64,000 nt of DNA from positions 620,001-684,000 of the forward strand of contig JABFRP010000001.1 in the NCBI GenBank assembly GCA_013141115.1, read 5' to 3'. Numbering within the stretch: the first letter of the stretch is position 1; every line of letters begins with the position of its first letter. Source of the DNA: Ferruginibacter sp. GTDB taxonomy: Bacteria > Bacteroidota > Bacteroidia > Chitinophagales > Chitinophagaceae. The notes under the pieces are model-generated. The model made no database searches and was not told the DNA's origin. It saw only the letters and a list, made by a program, of their open reading frames with translations. The position numbers and the translations under genes are program-made. Of this stretch, positions 24,338 to 30,933 are shown piece after piece.

Positions 24338-24558
24338 GAATCAATAGGTTATTTAGCAGCCATAAATATCGGTTATTTTTATTAAATGTATAGAGAAAGG
24401 TAGTGGTAAACTGTTACTTTAGTCTTTTTTTAAGATGCCGGCAAAGGAGGGTTTGCGTAATTATCTTTTTGGCTTTAAGTACAAATACCCTTTTTTAGGT
24501 GCGATTATTGCTTTTATTAGCTGCTTTACTTAATTTTATAATCCTGCAAAAAATATAT

Positions 24559-24957
24559 ATGGCAAAATTTGACGCCAACAGCACATTAAAACGCTTGCGG
24601 AATCGTTACAGGTTGGTGGTTATGAATGAGGACACGTATGAAGAAGTGGTGAAGTTTAAATTGAACCGGCTGAGTGTATATATTGCCCTAAGTACCCTTT
24701 TTGTTTTATTAACCGGATTAACAGTTGCGTTAATTGTATTTACGCCCCTTAAATATTATTTACCGGGTGTAGGATATGGTAACTCAAAACAGGTAAAGGA
24801 ATATAGAATACTTAAAATGCGTACAGATTCAATTGAAAAGGCTTTGCAAAATAAGCAGCAGTATTTTAATGATCTGCAAAAAGTTTTACAAGGCAATGTA
24901 CCCAAACTGGATACTAATAAACTAAACCTGCCCAAACTGGAAAATAGTGAAGAGTGA
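24559..24957 (+). CDS. membrane protein, bactofilin partner lacking the M23 peptidase domain
   Basis: From ATG 24559 (132 residues); a GTG at 24499 would add 20 hydrophobic residues and is judged unlikely. The N-terminal block LKRLRNRYRLVVMNEDTYEE (about 9-28) followed by one membrane helix (about 41-64) and LKYYLPGVGYG matches the N-terminal part of Bacteroidota M23 metallopeptidases encoded next to bactofilins. Here the chain ends about 65 residues after the helix, in a short coiled-coil (RTDSIEKALQNKQQYFNDLQ), with no peptidase domain. The bactofilin gene starts 33 bases downstream. It probably tethers bactofilin to the inner membrane (inference). Confidence 0.65.
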   Translation: MAKFDANSTLKRLRNRYRLVVMNEDTYEEVVKFKLNRLSVYIALSTLFVLLTGLTVALIVFTPLKYYLPGVGYGNSKQVKEYRILKMRTDSIEKALQNKQQYFNDLQKVLQGNVPKLDTNKLNLPKLENSEE

Positions 24958-24990
24958 ACGAACCATTTTCAACCTCAAAAACTAAAGAAT

Positions 24991-25395
24991 ATGTTTAATT
25001 CAAAATCTAAATCATCTATTGATGAAACCAGGGCTGGTTCCACCACGATAATTGGGGCCGGAACTACCATAACAGGAAATATTCAAAGCAACGCAGATAT
25101 TAGAATTGATGGAATATTAAAAGGAAATCTTATTTCTAAGGCAAAAATTTTAATTGGTGCCGAAGGAATGGTAGAAGGTGATGTGGATGGTAAACAAGCC
25201 GATGTATTAGGAAAAGTAACGGGCAAAATTAAAGTTGCCGATCTTTTATACCTGCATGGCCAGGCCTTGGTGGACGGTGATATATATGCCGGTAAATTAC
25301 AAATTGAACCCACCGCATCTTTTAACGGACAATGCCATATGGGAGCCAATGTGGTGGAATTAATTACAGAGCGGGCCAATGTGGTTAATGAATAA
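24991..25395 (+). CDS. bactofilin (polymer-forming cytoskeletal protein)
   Basis: A 134-residue bactofilin. After a short flexible N-terminus, residues about 18-120 form the right-handed beta-helix of DUF583: TTIIGAGTTITGNIQSNAD, RIDGILKGNL, KILIGAEGMVEGDVDG, YLHGQALVDGDIYAG, LQIEPTASFNG. Bactofilins polymerise without nucleotide and scaffold wall enzymes or polar complexes. It lies directly downstream of a membrane protein that retains the N-terminal part of the usual M23 partner, and upstream of a four-helix membrane protein. Confidence 0.92.
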   Translation: MFNSKSKSSIDETRAGSTTIIGAGTTITGNIQSNADIRIDGILKGNLISKAKILIGAEGMVEGDVDGKQADVLGKVTGKIKVADLLYLHGQALVDGDIYAGKLQIEPTASFNGQCHMGANVVELITERANVVNE

Positions 25396-25426
25396 TAATT
25401 GCTGAAATTTTAAATTAATATAGAAA

Positions 25427-25453
25427 AATGCCCCGGTTAAAAATCGGGGCATT
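25427..25453 (+). terminator. hairpin after bactofilin
   Basis: AATGCCCCG (25427-25435) pairs with CGGGGCATT (25445-25453). The following sequence (GCTGTTTTGTTTT) is only partly T-rich, so termination may be incomplete. Confidence 0.65.
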
Positions 25454-25515
25454 GCTGTTTTGTTTTAGGTATTACCTTTGCTGCATAAAAATATCATAAC
25501 CAAAAACTAAGGTTG

Positions 25516-25911
25516 ATGCAAAACAAACGCAAACAAATTTTACCACTGCTATTAATTTTTATTCTTTTTAATACCGCTTTTTTAACCATGCCGGCTTTTT
25601 TTGAAAAGCATGGTATTGACAGGGATGTTTTAATAATTGCCAATGCGTTGCTGTTTTTAACCAATTTTATAGCCTTCTTTTTACAGCGCCGGGCTTTAAA
25701 AAATACTAATCCTAATGTTTTTGTACGCAGTATGATGGCCAGCATGCTGATAAAGATGTTTGTTTTGCTGGGGGCATTTTTGGGATATGTGGTAGTGTTT
25801 GGAAAAGCAGTTAATAAGCCCGCTATTTATATTTCCATCTTTCTGTATTTTATTTATCTGGCAGTGGAAGTTGCCTTGGTGATGAAGCTGAACAAACAAA
25901 AAAATGCCTAA
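25516..25911 (+). CDS. small four-helix membrane protein
   Basis: From ATG 25516 (131 residues; a TTG immediately before is ignored). Four membrane helices are visible: about 8-26, 37-56, 73-95 and 103-122. In many Bacteroidota the genes after bactofilin encode AtpI/AtpZ-like and other small membrane proteins that lead into the ATP synthase operon; here no atp genes follow, so I only note the resemblance in size and helix count. It overlaps the SprT-like gene by eight bases. Confidence 0.6.
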   Translation: MQNKRKQILPLLLIFILFNTAFLTMPAFFEKHGIDRDVLIIANALLFLTNFIAFFLQRRALKNTNPNVFVRSMMASMLIKMFVLLGAFLGYVVVFGKAVNKPAIYISIFLYFIYLAVEVALVMKLNKQKNA

Positions 25912-26527
25912 ACAGGAAGCGCCGCTTTTACAATTACAAGATTATTTACCGCCGGGCAGCTTTGATGAAGTGTTGTATTACCTGCAACATTACAAAGTAC
26001 ACCTTACCATTAGCCGCCAGCGGCAAAGTATTTTGGGCGACTACCGCCATGCGCATGCCGGCAAAACGCATCGCATAAGCGTAAATGGCAACCTGAATAA
26101 ATATTCTTTTTTAATTACCTTGTTACACGAGCTGGCGCATTTATTTACCTACGAACAATTTGGCCATCGTGTAATGGCGCATGGTAAAGAATGGAAGAAT
26201 GAATTCAGTAAGATACTGGCTAAATTTTTATTGAAAAAAGTGTTCCCCCCTGATATTGAAAAAGCTTTGCTGCAAACGCTGCAAAACCCTGCAGCCAGCA
26301 GTTGTGGGGATGAAAAATTGTTGAGGGTGTTAAATAATTATGATGATAAGAAACCCGGCGTGCATTTAGTAGAAAGTATTGCAGAAGGAAGTATTTTTAA
26401 AATAAAAGGTAACCGCATTTTTAAAAAAGGCGAGAAGATACGCAAGCGATATAAATGTGTAGAAATAAAAACAGGAAAATTGTATTTGTTTAGTGCGGTG
26501 TATGAGGTGGAAATTGTTTCAGTTTAA
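25904..26527 (+). CDS. SprT-like zinc metalloprotease-domain protein
   Basis: A 207-residue protein with a SprT-like domain: SFLITLLHELAHLFTYEQFG (68-87) carries the HELAH zinc motif (75-79), and HRVMAHGKEWKNEFSKI (88-104) has the conserved MAHGKEW segment with the third ligand. The C-terminal part (about 165-205) resembles a small KOW/zinc-ribbon-like end (FKIKGNRIFKKGEKIRKRYKCVE). Eukaryotic SPRTN repairs DNA-protein crosslinks; the bacterial proteins are poorly characterised. It overlaps the previous gene by eight bases and the converging lipoprotein gene by four. Confidence 0.85.
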   Translation: MPKQEAPLLQLQDYLPPGSFDEVLYYLQHYKVHLTISRQRQSILGDYRHAHAGKTHRISVNGNLNKYSFLITLLHELAHLFTYEQFGHRVMAHGKEWKNEFSKILAKFLLKKVFPPDIEKALLQTLQNPAASSCGDEKLLRVLNNYDDKKPGVHLVESIAEGSIFKIKGNRIFKKGEKIRKRYKCVEIKTGKLYLFSAVYEVEIVSV

Positions 26528-27213
26528 TTAATCCATTTTCTTAAAATATTTTCATCGGTACTAATTTTGCCCAGTACTTTGTATTTGCTTTGCCGCAGTA
26601 CCCAACTTGCAGCAGCTTTTTCTTTTTGTACGTTTCTGGTACCCACAAAAGTAGAATGGATAAAATAAATTTCTTTGCCACTATTATAAATTAAACCGGT
26701 GTGGTTATCCAAGCCAACAATATATAAACCATATCCTTGCTTTTGTATGCTTTGTATAAAATTATCCATCGTAACATTACTGAAGCGGCGAATGTATTTC
26801 GATTGAATTAGTGAAGTGATCATTTGCTCAGATGCACATTGCGCAAGTTTGGTTCTGGCAAGCGATACACCGGCATCTCTTAAAACGGTGGTAACAAAAT
26901 AGCCGCAGGCTATACTGCCTTTTTGTGGTATTTCGCTGGTGCCGTTAAAATCCCAGGCAGTGCCAATCCAATTGGGTATGATAGTTTCGGCGGTAATAGT
27001 TGTAAATACTTTTTCTTTTTGAACTTTGCTTAGTTTGTTCCAAACTGCTTTGTTTTTATGTTTGGCAAGAAAAACTTCTTTTTTACAGGAGTCGTAATTT
27101 AAAACGATTGTTGCTGCAGTTGTTGCAGTATGTTGCAAACGGTTTACCTGTTTTTCTTTGCTGTTGCAAGAAAAAATTACCACTAAAAAAATACCTGGAA
27201 ACAATGCTTTCAT
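26524..27213 (-). CDS. lipoprotein with a papain/NlpC-like cysteine hydrolase layout
   Basis: A 229-residue protein whose lipoprotein signal ends in VVIFSC (C16). The mature part has GSIACGYFVTTVLRDAGV (99-116), a Cys at the start of a helix, followed by GLDNHTGLIYN (167-177) with a His in a strand. This is the order expected of an NlpC/P60 or related papain-like hydrolase (Cys, then His). NWIGTAWDFNGTSE precedes the Cys, as in amidase-type domains. I cannot name a family with confidence; peptidoglycan amidase or endopeptidase activity is possible. Confidence 0.65.
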   Translation of the reverse strand: MKALFPGIFLVVIFSCNSKEKQVNRLQHTATTAATIVLNYDSCKKEVFLAKHKNKAVWNKLSKVQKEKVFTTITAETIIPNWIGTAWDFNGTSEIPQKGSIACGYFVTTVLRDAGVSLARTKLAQCASEQMITSLIQSKYIRRFSNVTMDNFIQSIQKQGYGLYIVGLDNHTGLIYNSGKEIYFIHSTFVGTRNVQKEKAAASWVLRQSKYKVLGKISTDENILRKWIN

Positions 27214-27261
27214 TTGTAAATATGCCGGGTAAGATTCACAAGAAAATAAATTCCATAAATT

Positions 27262-27747
27262 TTACAAATCTTTTATCATCCATATATCGCAGCCATCGTG
27301 CCCGCTGTTACCCAATGGCGCCTTCAAATAATTGAAGCCCATTTTTTCGTAAAGTGGTACAGCAATATTTAATTCGGGCATAGTTTCTAAATACATTTTT
27401 TTATACCCCAGTTCAGTTGCAGCAGTAAAACATTTTTGCATTAATAATTTGCCAATGCCTTTTCCTCTTGCAGTATGGCTTAAATATAATTTTACCAGTT
27501 CGCAGGTGTCATCGGGTAAGTTTTGGGTGGGGTAAATGCCGCCGCCACCAAGTATCATCCCATTTTCTTCTGCTACAAAATAGGTGCTTTTTGCGGCTGT
27601 AAAAACATCAGAAATATTATCAGTAGTGTCATCAAAATAAACAGTGCCGGGTTTATTGGCTTTAAATTCTTCCAAAGCATTGCGGATAATTTTTGCCAAT
27701 GCAGCGTTATCAAAAGGCTGAATATTTCTTATTATAAAGTGGGCCAT
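27262..27747 (-). CDS. GNAT family N-acetyltransferase
   Basis: A 161-residue single-domain GNAT. The acetyl-CoA motif is clear: CELVKLYLSHTARGKGIGKLLMQKCF (about 84-109; core ARGKGIG), then ELGYKKMYLETMPELNIAVPLYEKMGF. The substrate is unknown. It starts two bases after the stop of the upstream VOC protein gene, so the two form a unit. Confidence 0.88.
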   Translation of the reverse strand: MAHFIIRNIQPFDNAALAKIIRNALEEFKANKPGTVYFDDTTDNISDVFTAAKSTYFVAEENGMILGGGGIYPTQNLPDDTCELVKLYLSHTARGKGIGKLLMQKCFTAATELGYKKMYLETMPELNIAVPLYEKMGFNYLKAPLGNSGHDGCDIWMIKDL

Positions 27748-27749
27748 AA

Positions 27750-28097
27750 TTAATTGCTGTTATCTTGTCCGAATCTTAATAAATTACCGTTATTATCCAA
27801 AATACAAAACTCTTTCATGCCCCAGGGCTTGTCTGCCAACTTTCCGTTGGGATGAATTATTTCAAAGGCCGACAACTCTATATAAAGATCTTCTATATTG
27901 GTTACTCTTATATAAGCTCCGGAGTTTTCGCAAAGATATTTATCTGCACATTGAAAAAAATGTAACTCTGCGCCATCTTTTCTCATAAGAACATAACCAC
28001 CATGATCTAAGGCGGTAAAACCTAATTTACTTTCGTAAAACAATATGGTTTCTTTTATGTTAATAGCAGGTAAAACCGGAATTGTTTTTTGTATCAT
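27750..28097 (-). CDS. VOC/glyoxalase-fold protein
   Basis: A 115-residue vicinal-oxygen-chelate protein with paired beta-alpha-beta modules: IPVLPAINIKETILFYESKLGFTAL at the N-terminus and FEIIHPNGKLADKPWGMKEFCILDNNGNLLRFGQ at the C-terminus. This is the bleomycin-resistance-like subgroup. The likely metal positions (His, Glu) are only partly present, so a binding rather than catalytic role is possible. It is first in a two-gene unit with the GNAT gene. Confidence 0.82.
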   Translation of the reverse strand: MIQKTIPVLPAINIKETILFYESKLGFTALDHGGYVLMRKDGAELHFFQCADKYLCENSGAYIRVTNIEDLYIELSAFEIIHPNGKLADKPWGMKEFCILDNNGNLLRFGQDNSN

Positions 28098-28176
28098 CTT
28101 ATTTTTGTTACAAGGTAAGATACAGTGGTTTAAAAAAAATATTATACTTTCGATTTTAAATTAAGCCTTTAATCTT

Positions 28177-28722
28177 TTGACAGCAATTATAAAATACAGC
28201 GAAGAAGAATTGGTGGAGCAGCTGCACAGCCGCAACCAGCAGGCGTTTTCTTACCTGTACGATAATTATGCTGCTGCACTTAATGGTGTTATTTACAGGT
28301 TGGTGGAAGATAAAGAACTGGCCGAAGATATTTTACAGGAAGCTTTTGTTAAGATATGGAATAATTTTTCCAGCTACGACTCCACAAAGGGCCGCTTATT
28401 TACCTGGATGCTGAACCTTACCCGGAACCTTACCATAGATACTTTACGCAGTAAAGGATACAAGAAGCAGGGGAAAATCTCAAGTGACGAAAACTCCGTA
28501 AGTAATTTGACCGATAATGCAGCTGTTGCAGAAAAATTTGATGCTTTAGGTATAAGAAAACAACTAAGTAATTTAAAACCAGAGCAGAGAAGTATTATAG
28601 ATTTGGCTTATTTTAATGGATACACACAAGATGAGATTTCGAAAGAAATGGGCATTCCGCTGGGAACTGTTAAAACAAGAATGCGTTCGGCTATTTTAGA
28701 GTTAAGAAAAATGTTACAATAA
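28177..28722 (+). CDS. ECF sigma factor, SigK-like
   Basis: A 181-residue ECF sigma factor. Region 2 (AFSYLYDNYAAALNGVIYRL and ELAEDILQEAFVKIWNNF, about 23-68) and region 4 (LKPEQRSIIDLAYFNGYTQDEIS...LGTVKTRMRSAILEL, about 133-178) are both complete. The start is TTG at 28177: an in-frame stop lies at 28162-28164 and no ATG or GTG occurs between. The next gene encodes an RskA-type anti-sigma factor, two bases after the stop, and a fasciclin gene follows, matching the sigK-rskA-mpt70/83 arrangement of mycobacteria. Confidence 0.9.
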   Translation: MTAIIKYSEEELVEQLHSRNQQAFSYLYDNYAAALNGVIYRLVEDKELAEDILQEAFVKIWNNFSSYDSTKGRLFTWMLNLTRNLTIDTLRSKGYKKQGKISSDENSVSNLTDNAAVAEKFDALGIRKQLSNLKPEQRSIIDLAYFNGYTQDEISKEMGIPLGTVKTRMRSAILELRKMLQ

Positions 28723-28724
28723 AA

Positions 28725-29525
28725 GTGGAAGTACAAGATATTATATCATCCGGTTTGCTGGAGCTTTATGCTGCAGGCCTTGCCTCTTTGGAAGAAAAGG
28801 CGCAGGTAGAGAATTGGGTAAAACAATATCCGGAGGTGGCTGCAGAATTAAATGCTATTCAACAGGGGGTGGAAAGTTATGCCCAGGCAAATGCTGTTGC
28901 CCCAAGTAGTGAAGTGAAAGAAAAAATATTTGCAGCAATACAAAATACGGCGCCAGTTAAAAATATAACTTTTGCAATAAATGATGTGACTCCTGCAAAA
29001 GTAGTTGCTGTTAAAAATTATTGGAAATGGACCGCCGCTGCTTCTATTGCTTTGCTTATAGCAAGTGCTGCAATGAATATGAAGTTTTACAGTGAGTATA
29101 ACACCGCTTTTAAAGACTTACAACAAACACAAGAACAACTTGCGCAGGAACAGCAACGTAGCAACGATATGAAAACTGATATGGATGTGGTTCACAATCC
29201 TTACAGTATGCCTGTTGCTTTAAAAGGTATGGAAGAAATGCCTGATGCTACTGCCAAAATTTTCTGGATGCAAAATACCGGCGAAGTAATGATTGATGCC
29301 AGCAATTTGCCGGATGCGCCTTTAGGTATGCAATATCAATTTTGGGCTATTGTAGATGGTAAACCAGAAAATGGCGGAATGATCATAACCAATGATAAAG
29401 GCAAAAAATTCCGGATGCAGCCAATGAAATCATTTGGTAAGGCACAAGCTTTTGCAATCTCTCTCGAAAAAGAAGGCGGAAACCCAACACCTACCAAAGT
29501 AGTAAGTATGGGCAAAATAATTTAA
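28725..29525 (+). CDS. anti-sigma factor, RskA-like
   Basis: A 266-residue membrane protein starting at GTG 28725, two bases after the sigma stop. An N-terminal helical zinc-less anti-sigma region (about 1-75; LLELYAAGLASLEEKAQVENWV) is followed by one membrane helix (about 101-118), a periplasmic coiled coil (about 125-150) and an RskA domain (about 155-262; NPYSMPVALKGM, MQYQFWAIVDGKPENGGM). Such proteins hold the cognate sigma factor at the membrane and release it on proteolysis or redox change. The cognate sigma factor is encoded immediately upstream. Confidence 0.9.
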   Translation: MEVQDIISSGLLELYAAGLASLEEKAQVENWVKQYPEVAAELNAIQQGVESYAQANAVAPSSEVKEKIFAAIQNTAPVKNITFAINDVTPAKVVAVKNYWKWTAAASIALLIASAAMNMKFYSEYNTAFKDLQQTQEQLAQEQQRSNDMKTDMDVVHNPYSMPVALKGMEEMPDATAKIFWMQNTGEVMIDASNLPDAPLGMQYQFWAIVDGKPENGGMIITNDKGKKFRMQPMKSFGKAQAFAISLEKEGGNPTPTKVVSMGKII

Positions 29526-29710
29526 TCTTTTCTTTTTATCTCATCTCTCTTTATTTTTCTTCAGCCTGTTTACAATATTGTTTTATTGCTTGTAAACTAT
29601 TGTAAAGAATTCTTCAACAAAAAATATTTTTTGTAAAAAAGCAATCCAAAGTTTTTCATCTGCCGTAAATGTTTGTACAAAAAATAATTAAAAAACTTAA
29701 AAACACATTT

Positions 29711-30271
29711 ATGAAACAGATCAAAAAAATTCTTTTTGCTGCAATAGCAATCTTATTGGTTAATGCATCATTTGCACAAATGGAAAAAACAGTTATGGTT
29801 GGCGGTGCTGCTATGTATCCATCAAAAAATATTGTAGAAAATGCAGTGAACAGTAAAGACCATACTACTTTGGTAGCTGCTGTAAAAGCCGCTGGTTTAG
29901 TAAGTACTTTACAAAGCGCCGGACCTTTTACTGTATTTGCACCAGTTAATAAAGCTTTTGATGCTTTGCCAGCAGGAACAGTTGATAATTTATTAAAGCC
30001 AGAAAGCAAAGCTGCTTTAACAGGTGTATTAACTTATCATGTGGTTGCAGGTAAATTAACTTCAATGGAATTGGCCAAATTAATTAAAGCGGGTAATGGT
30101 ACTGCTACTTTAAAAACAGTTGCAGGCGGTAATTTAATGGTGATGATGAAAGGAAAGAAAATTGCGGTTAAAGACGAAAGCGGTAATGTAGCGTATGTAA
30201 CTATTAAAGATGTTAATCAAAGCAATGGTGTGATACATGTAATTGATCATGTGCTATTGCCAAAGATGTAA
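29711..30271 (+). CDS. secreted fasciclin-domain protein
   Basis: From ATG 29711 (186 residues) a signal peptide ends at NASFAQ; an upstream ATG at 29669 would give a non-signal extension. One FAS1 domain (about 40-184) shows the family blocks: TLVAAVKAAGLVSTLQSAGPFTVFAPVNKAFDAL (first), YHVVAGKLTSMEL (H2-type) and NGVIHVIDHVLLP at the C-terminus. FAS1 proteins mediate adhesion. It lies 185 bases downstream of the sigma/anti-sigma pair, which probably regulates it. A terminator hairpin follows inside the tail of the converging acetyltransferase gene. Confidence 0.9.
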   Translation: MKQIKKILFAAIAILLVNASFAQMEKTVMVGGAAMYPSKNIVENAVNSKDHTTLVAAVKAAGLVSTLQSAGPFTVFAPVNKAFDALPAGTVDNLLKPESKAALTGVLTYHVVAGKLTSMELAKLIKAGNGTATLKTVAGGNLMVMMKGKKIAVKDESGNVAYVTIKDVNQSNGVIHVIDHVLLPKM

Positions 30272-30879
30272 TTAATTAAACTAAGGGTAAAACGTAAGGC
30301 GCTGTTCTTAATAAGAACGGGGCCTTGTTTTTTGTTTAATAAAGAATAAATCGCTGTATCTAAAAATTGTCCTCTGAAAAAATAATCTTCTTTAAAATAT
30401 GCTTCTCTTACAAAACCTGTTTTTTCTAAAAGCCCTGCCGAAGCAGCATTGCCGGGGTTTATATGAGCTTCTATACTGTGTAATTTCATTTCGGTAAAGC
30501 CAAAATCAATAACTGCTTGCAATGCTTCTTTTACTAAACCTTTACCCCAATAATCGGGGTGCATCATGTAACCCACTTCGGCACGGTGGTTTTCTTTTAT
30601 AATTCTCCAAAAACCAATACTGCCAATTAACTTATCCGGATCTTCTTTAAAGCTGATGCACCAGGTAATGCCATCGTTATTAATGATGTCATCATCAATA
30701 CTTTTAATTAGTGCGGCAATTTCTCCAATAGTTTTTGTTCTTTCCTTATCTATGTATTGCATTACTTTTTCGCTGGAACGAAGCTCCAATAATTCTGCTG
30801 AATGTTTATTTTGTATGCGGCTTAATAATAAACTGCCGGTAGCAATTTCAGGAAATGGTGTAAAGTTGGGTTCAAGCAT
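30247..30879 (-). CDS. RimJ/RimL-type GNAT acetyltransferase
   Basis: A 210-residue GNAT of the ribosomal-protein-alanine acetyltransferase type: GSLLLSRIQNKHSAELLELRS at the N-terminus, AEVGYMMHPDYWGKGLVKEALQAVIDFGF (acetyl-CoA motif, about 101-129), then LHSIEAHINPGNAASAGLLEKTGF. The family normally ends near DTAIYSLL (about 173-180). Here 30 more residues follow, encoded opposite the fasciclin gene end and its terminator, so the tail is probably a read-through extension without function. Confidence 0.87.
   Translation of the reverse strand: MLEPNFTPFPEIATGSLLLSRIQNKHSAELLELRSSEKVMQYIDKERTKTIGEIAALIKSIDDDIINNDGITWCISFKEDPDKLIGSIGFWRIIKENHRAEVGYMMHPDYWGKGLVKEALQAVIDFGFTEMKLHSIEAHINPGNAASAGLLEKTGFVREAYFKEDYFFRGQFLDTAIYSLLNKKQGPVLIKNSALRFTLSLINYIFGNST
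30296..30334 (+). terminator. intrinsic terminator of the fasciclin gene
   Basis: AAGGC (30296-30300) pairs with GCCTT (30322-30326) and GTTCTT (30304-30309) with AAGAAC (30313-30318), followed by GTTTTTTG. The structure lies within the 3' coding part of the opposite acetyltransferase gene. Confidence 0.8.
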
Positions 30880-30933
30880 TTATTTTCTTATTGAAGTAAA
30901 AATAAAACCTTTTAATTTCAGTATTTTTAAGTT

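Noticed and set aside
24435..24533. 32-residue frame with an AAGGAGG stretch upstream of the bactofilin partner
   Set aside because: AAGGAGG lies inside the frame rather than before a start, the frame ends just before ATG 24559, and there is no signal or family feature.
24499..24558. Longer start for the bactofilin partner
   Set aside because: The added residues begin at GTG and form a second hydrophobic run unlike relatives, which start near the KFDANSTLKRLRNRYRL block.
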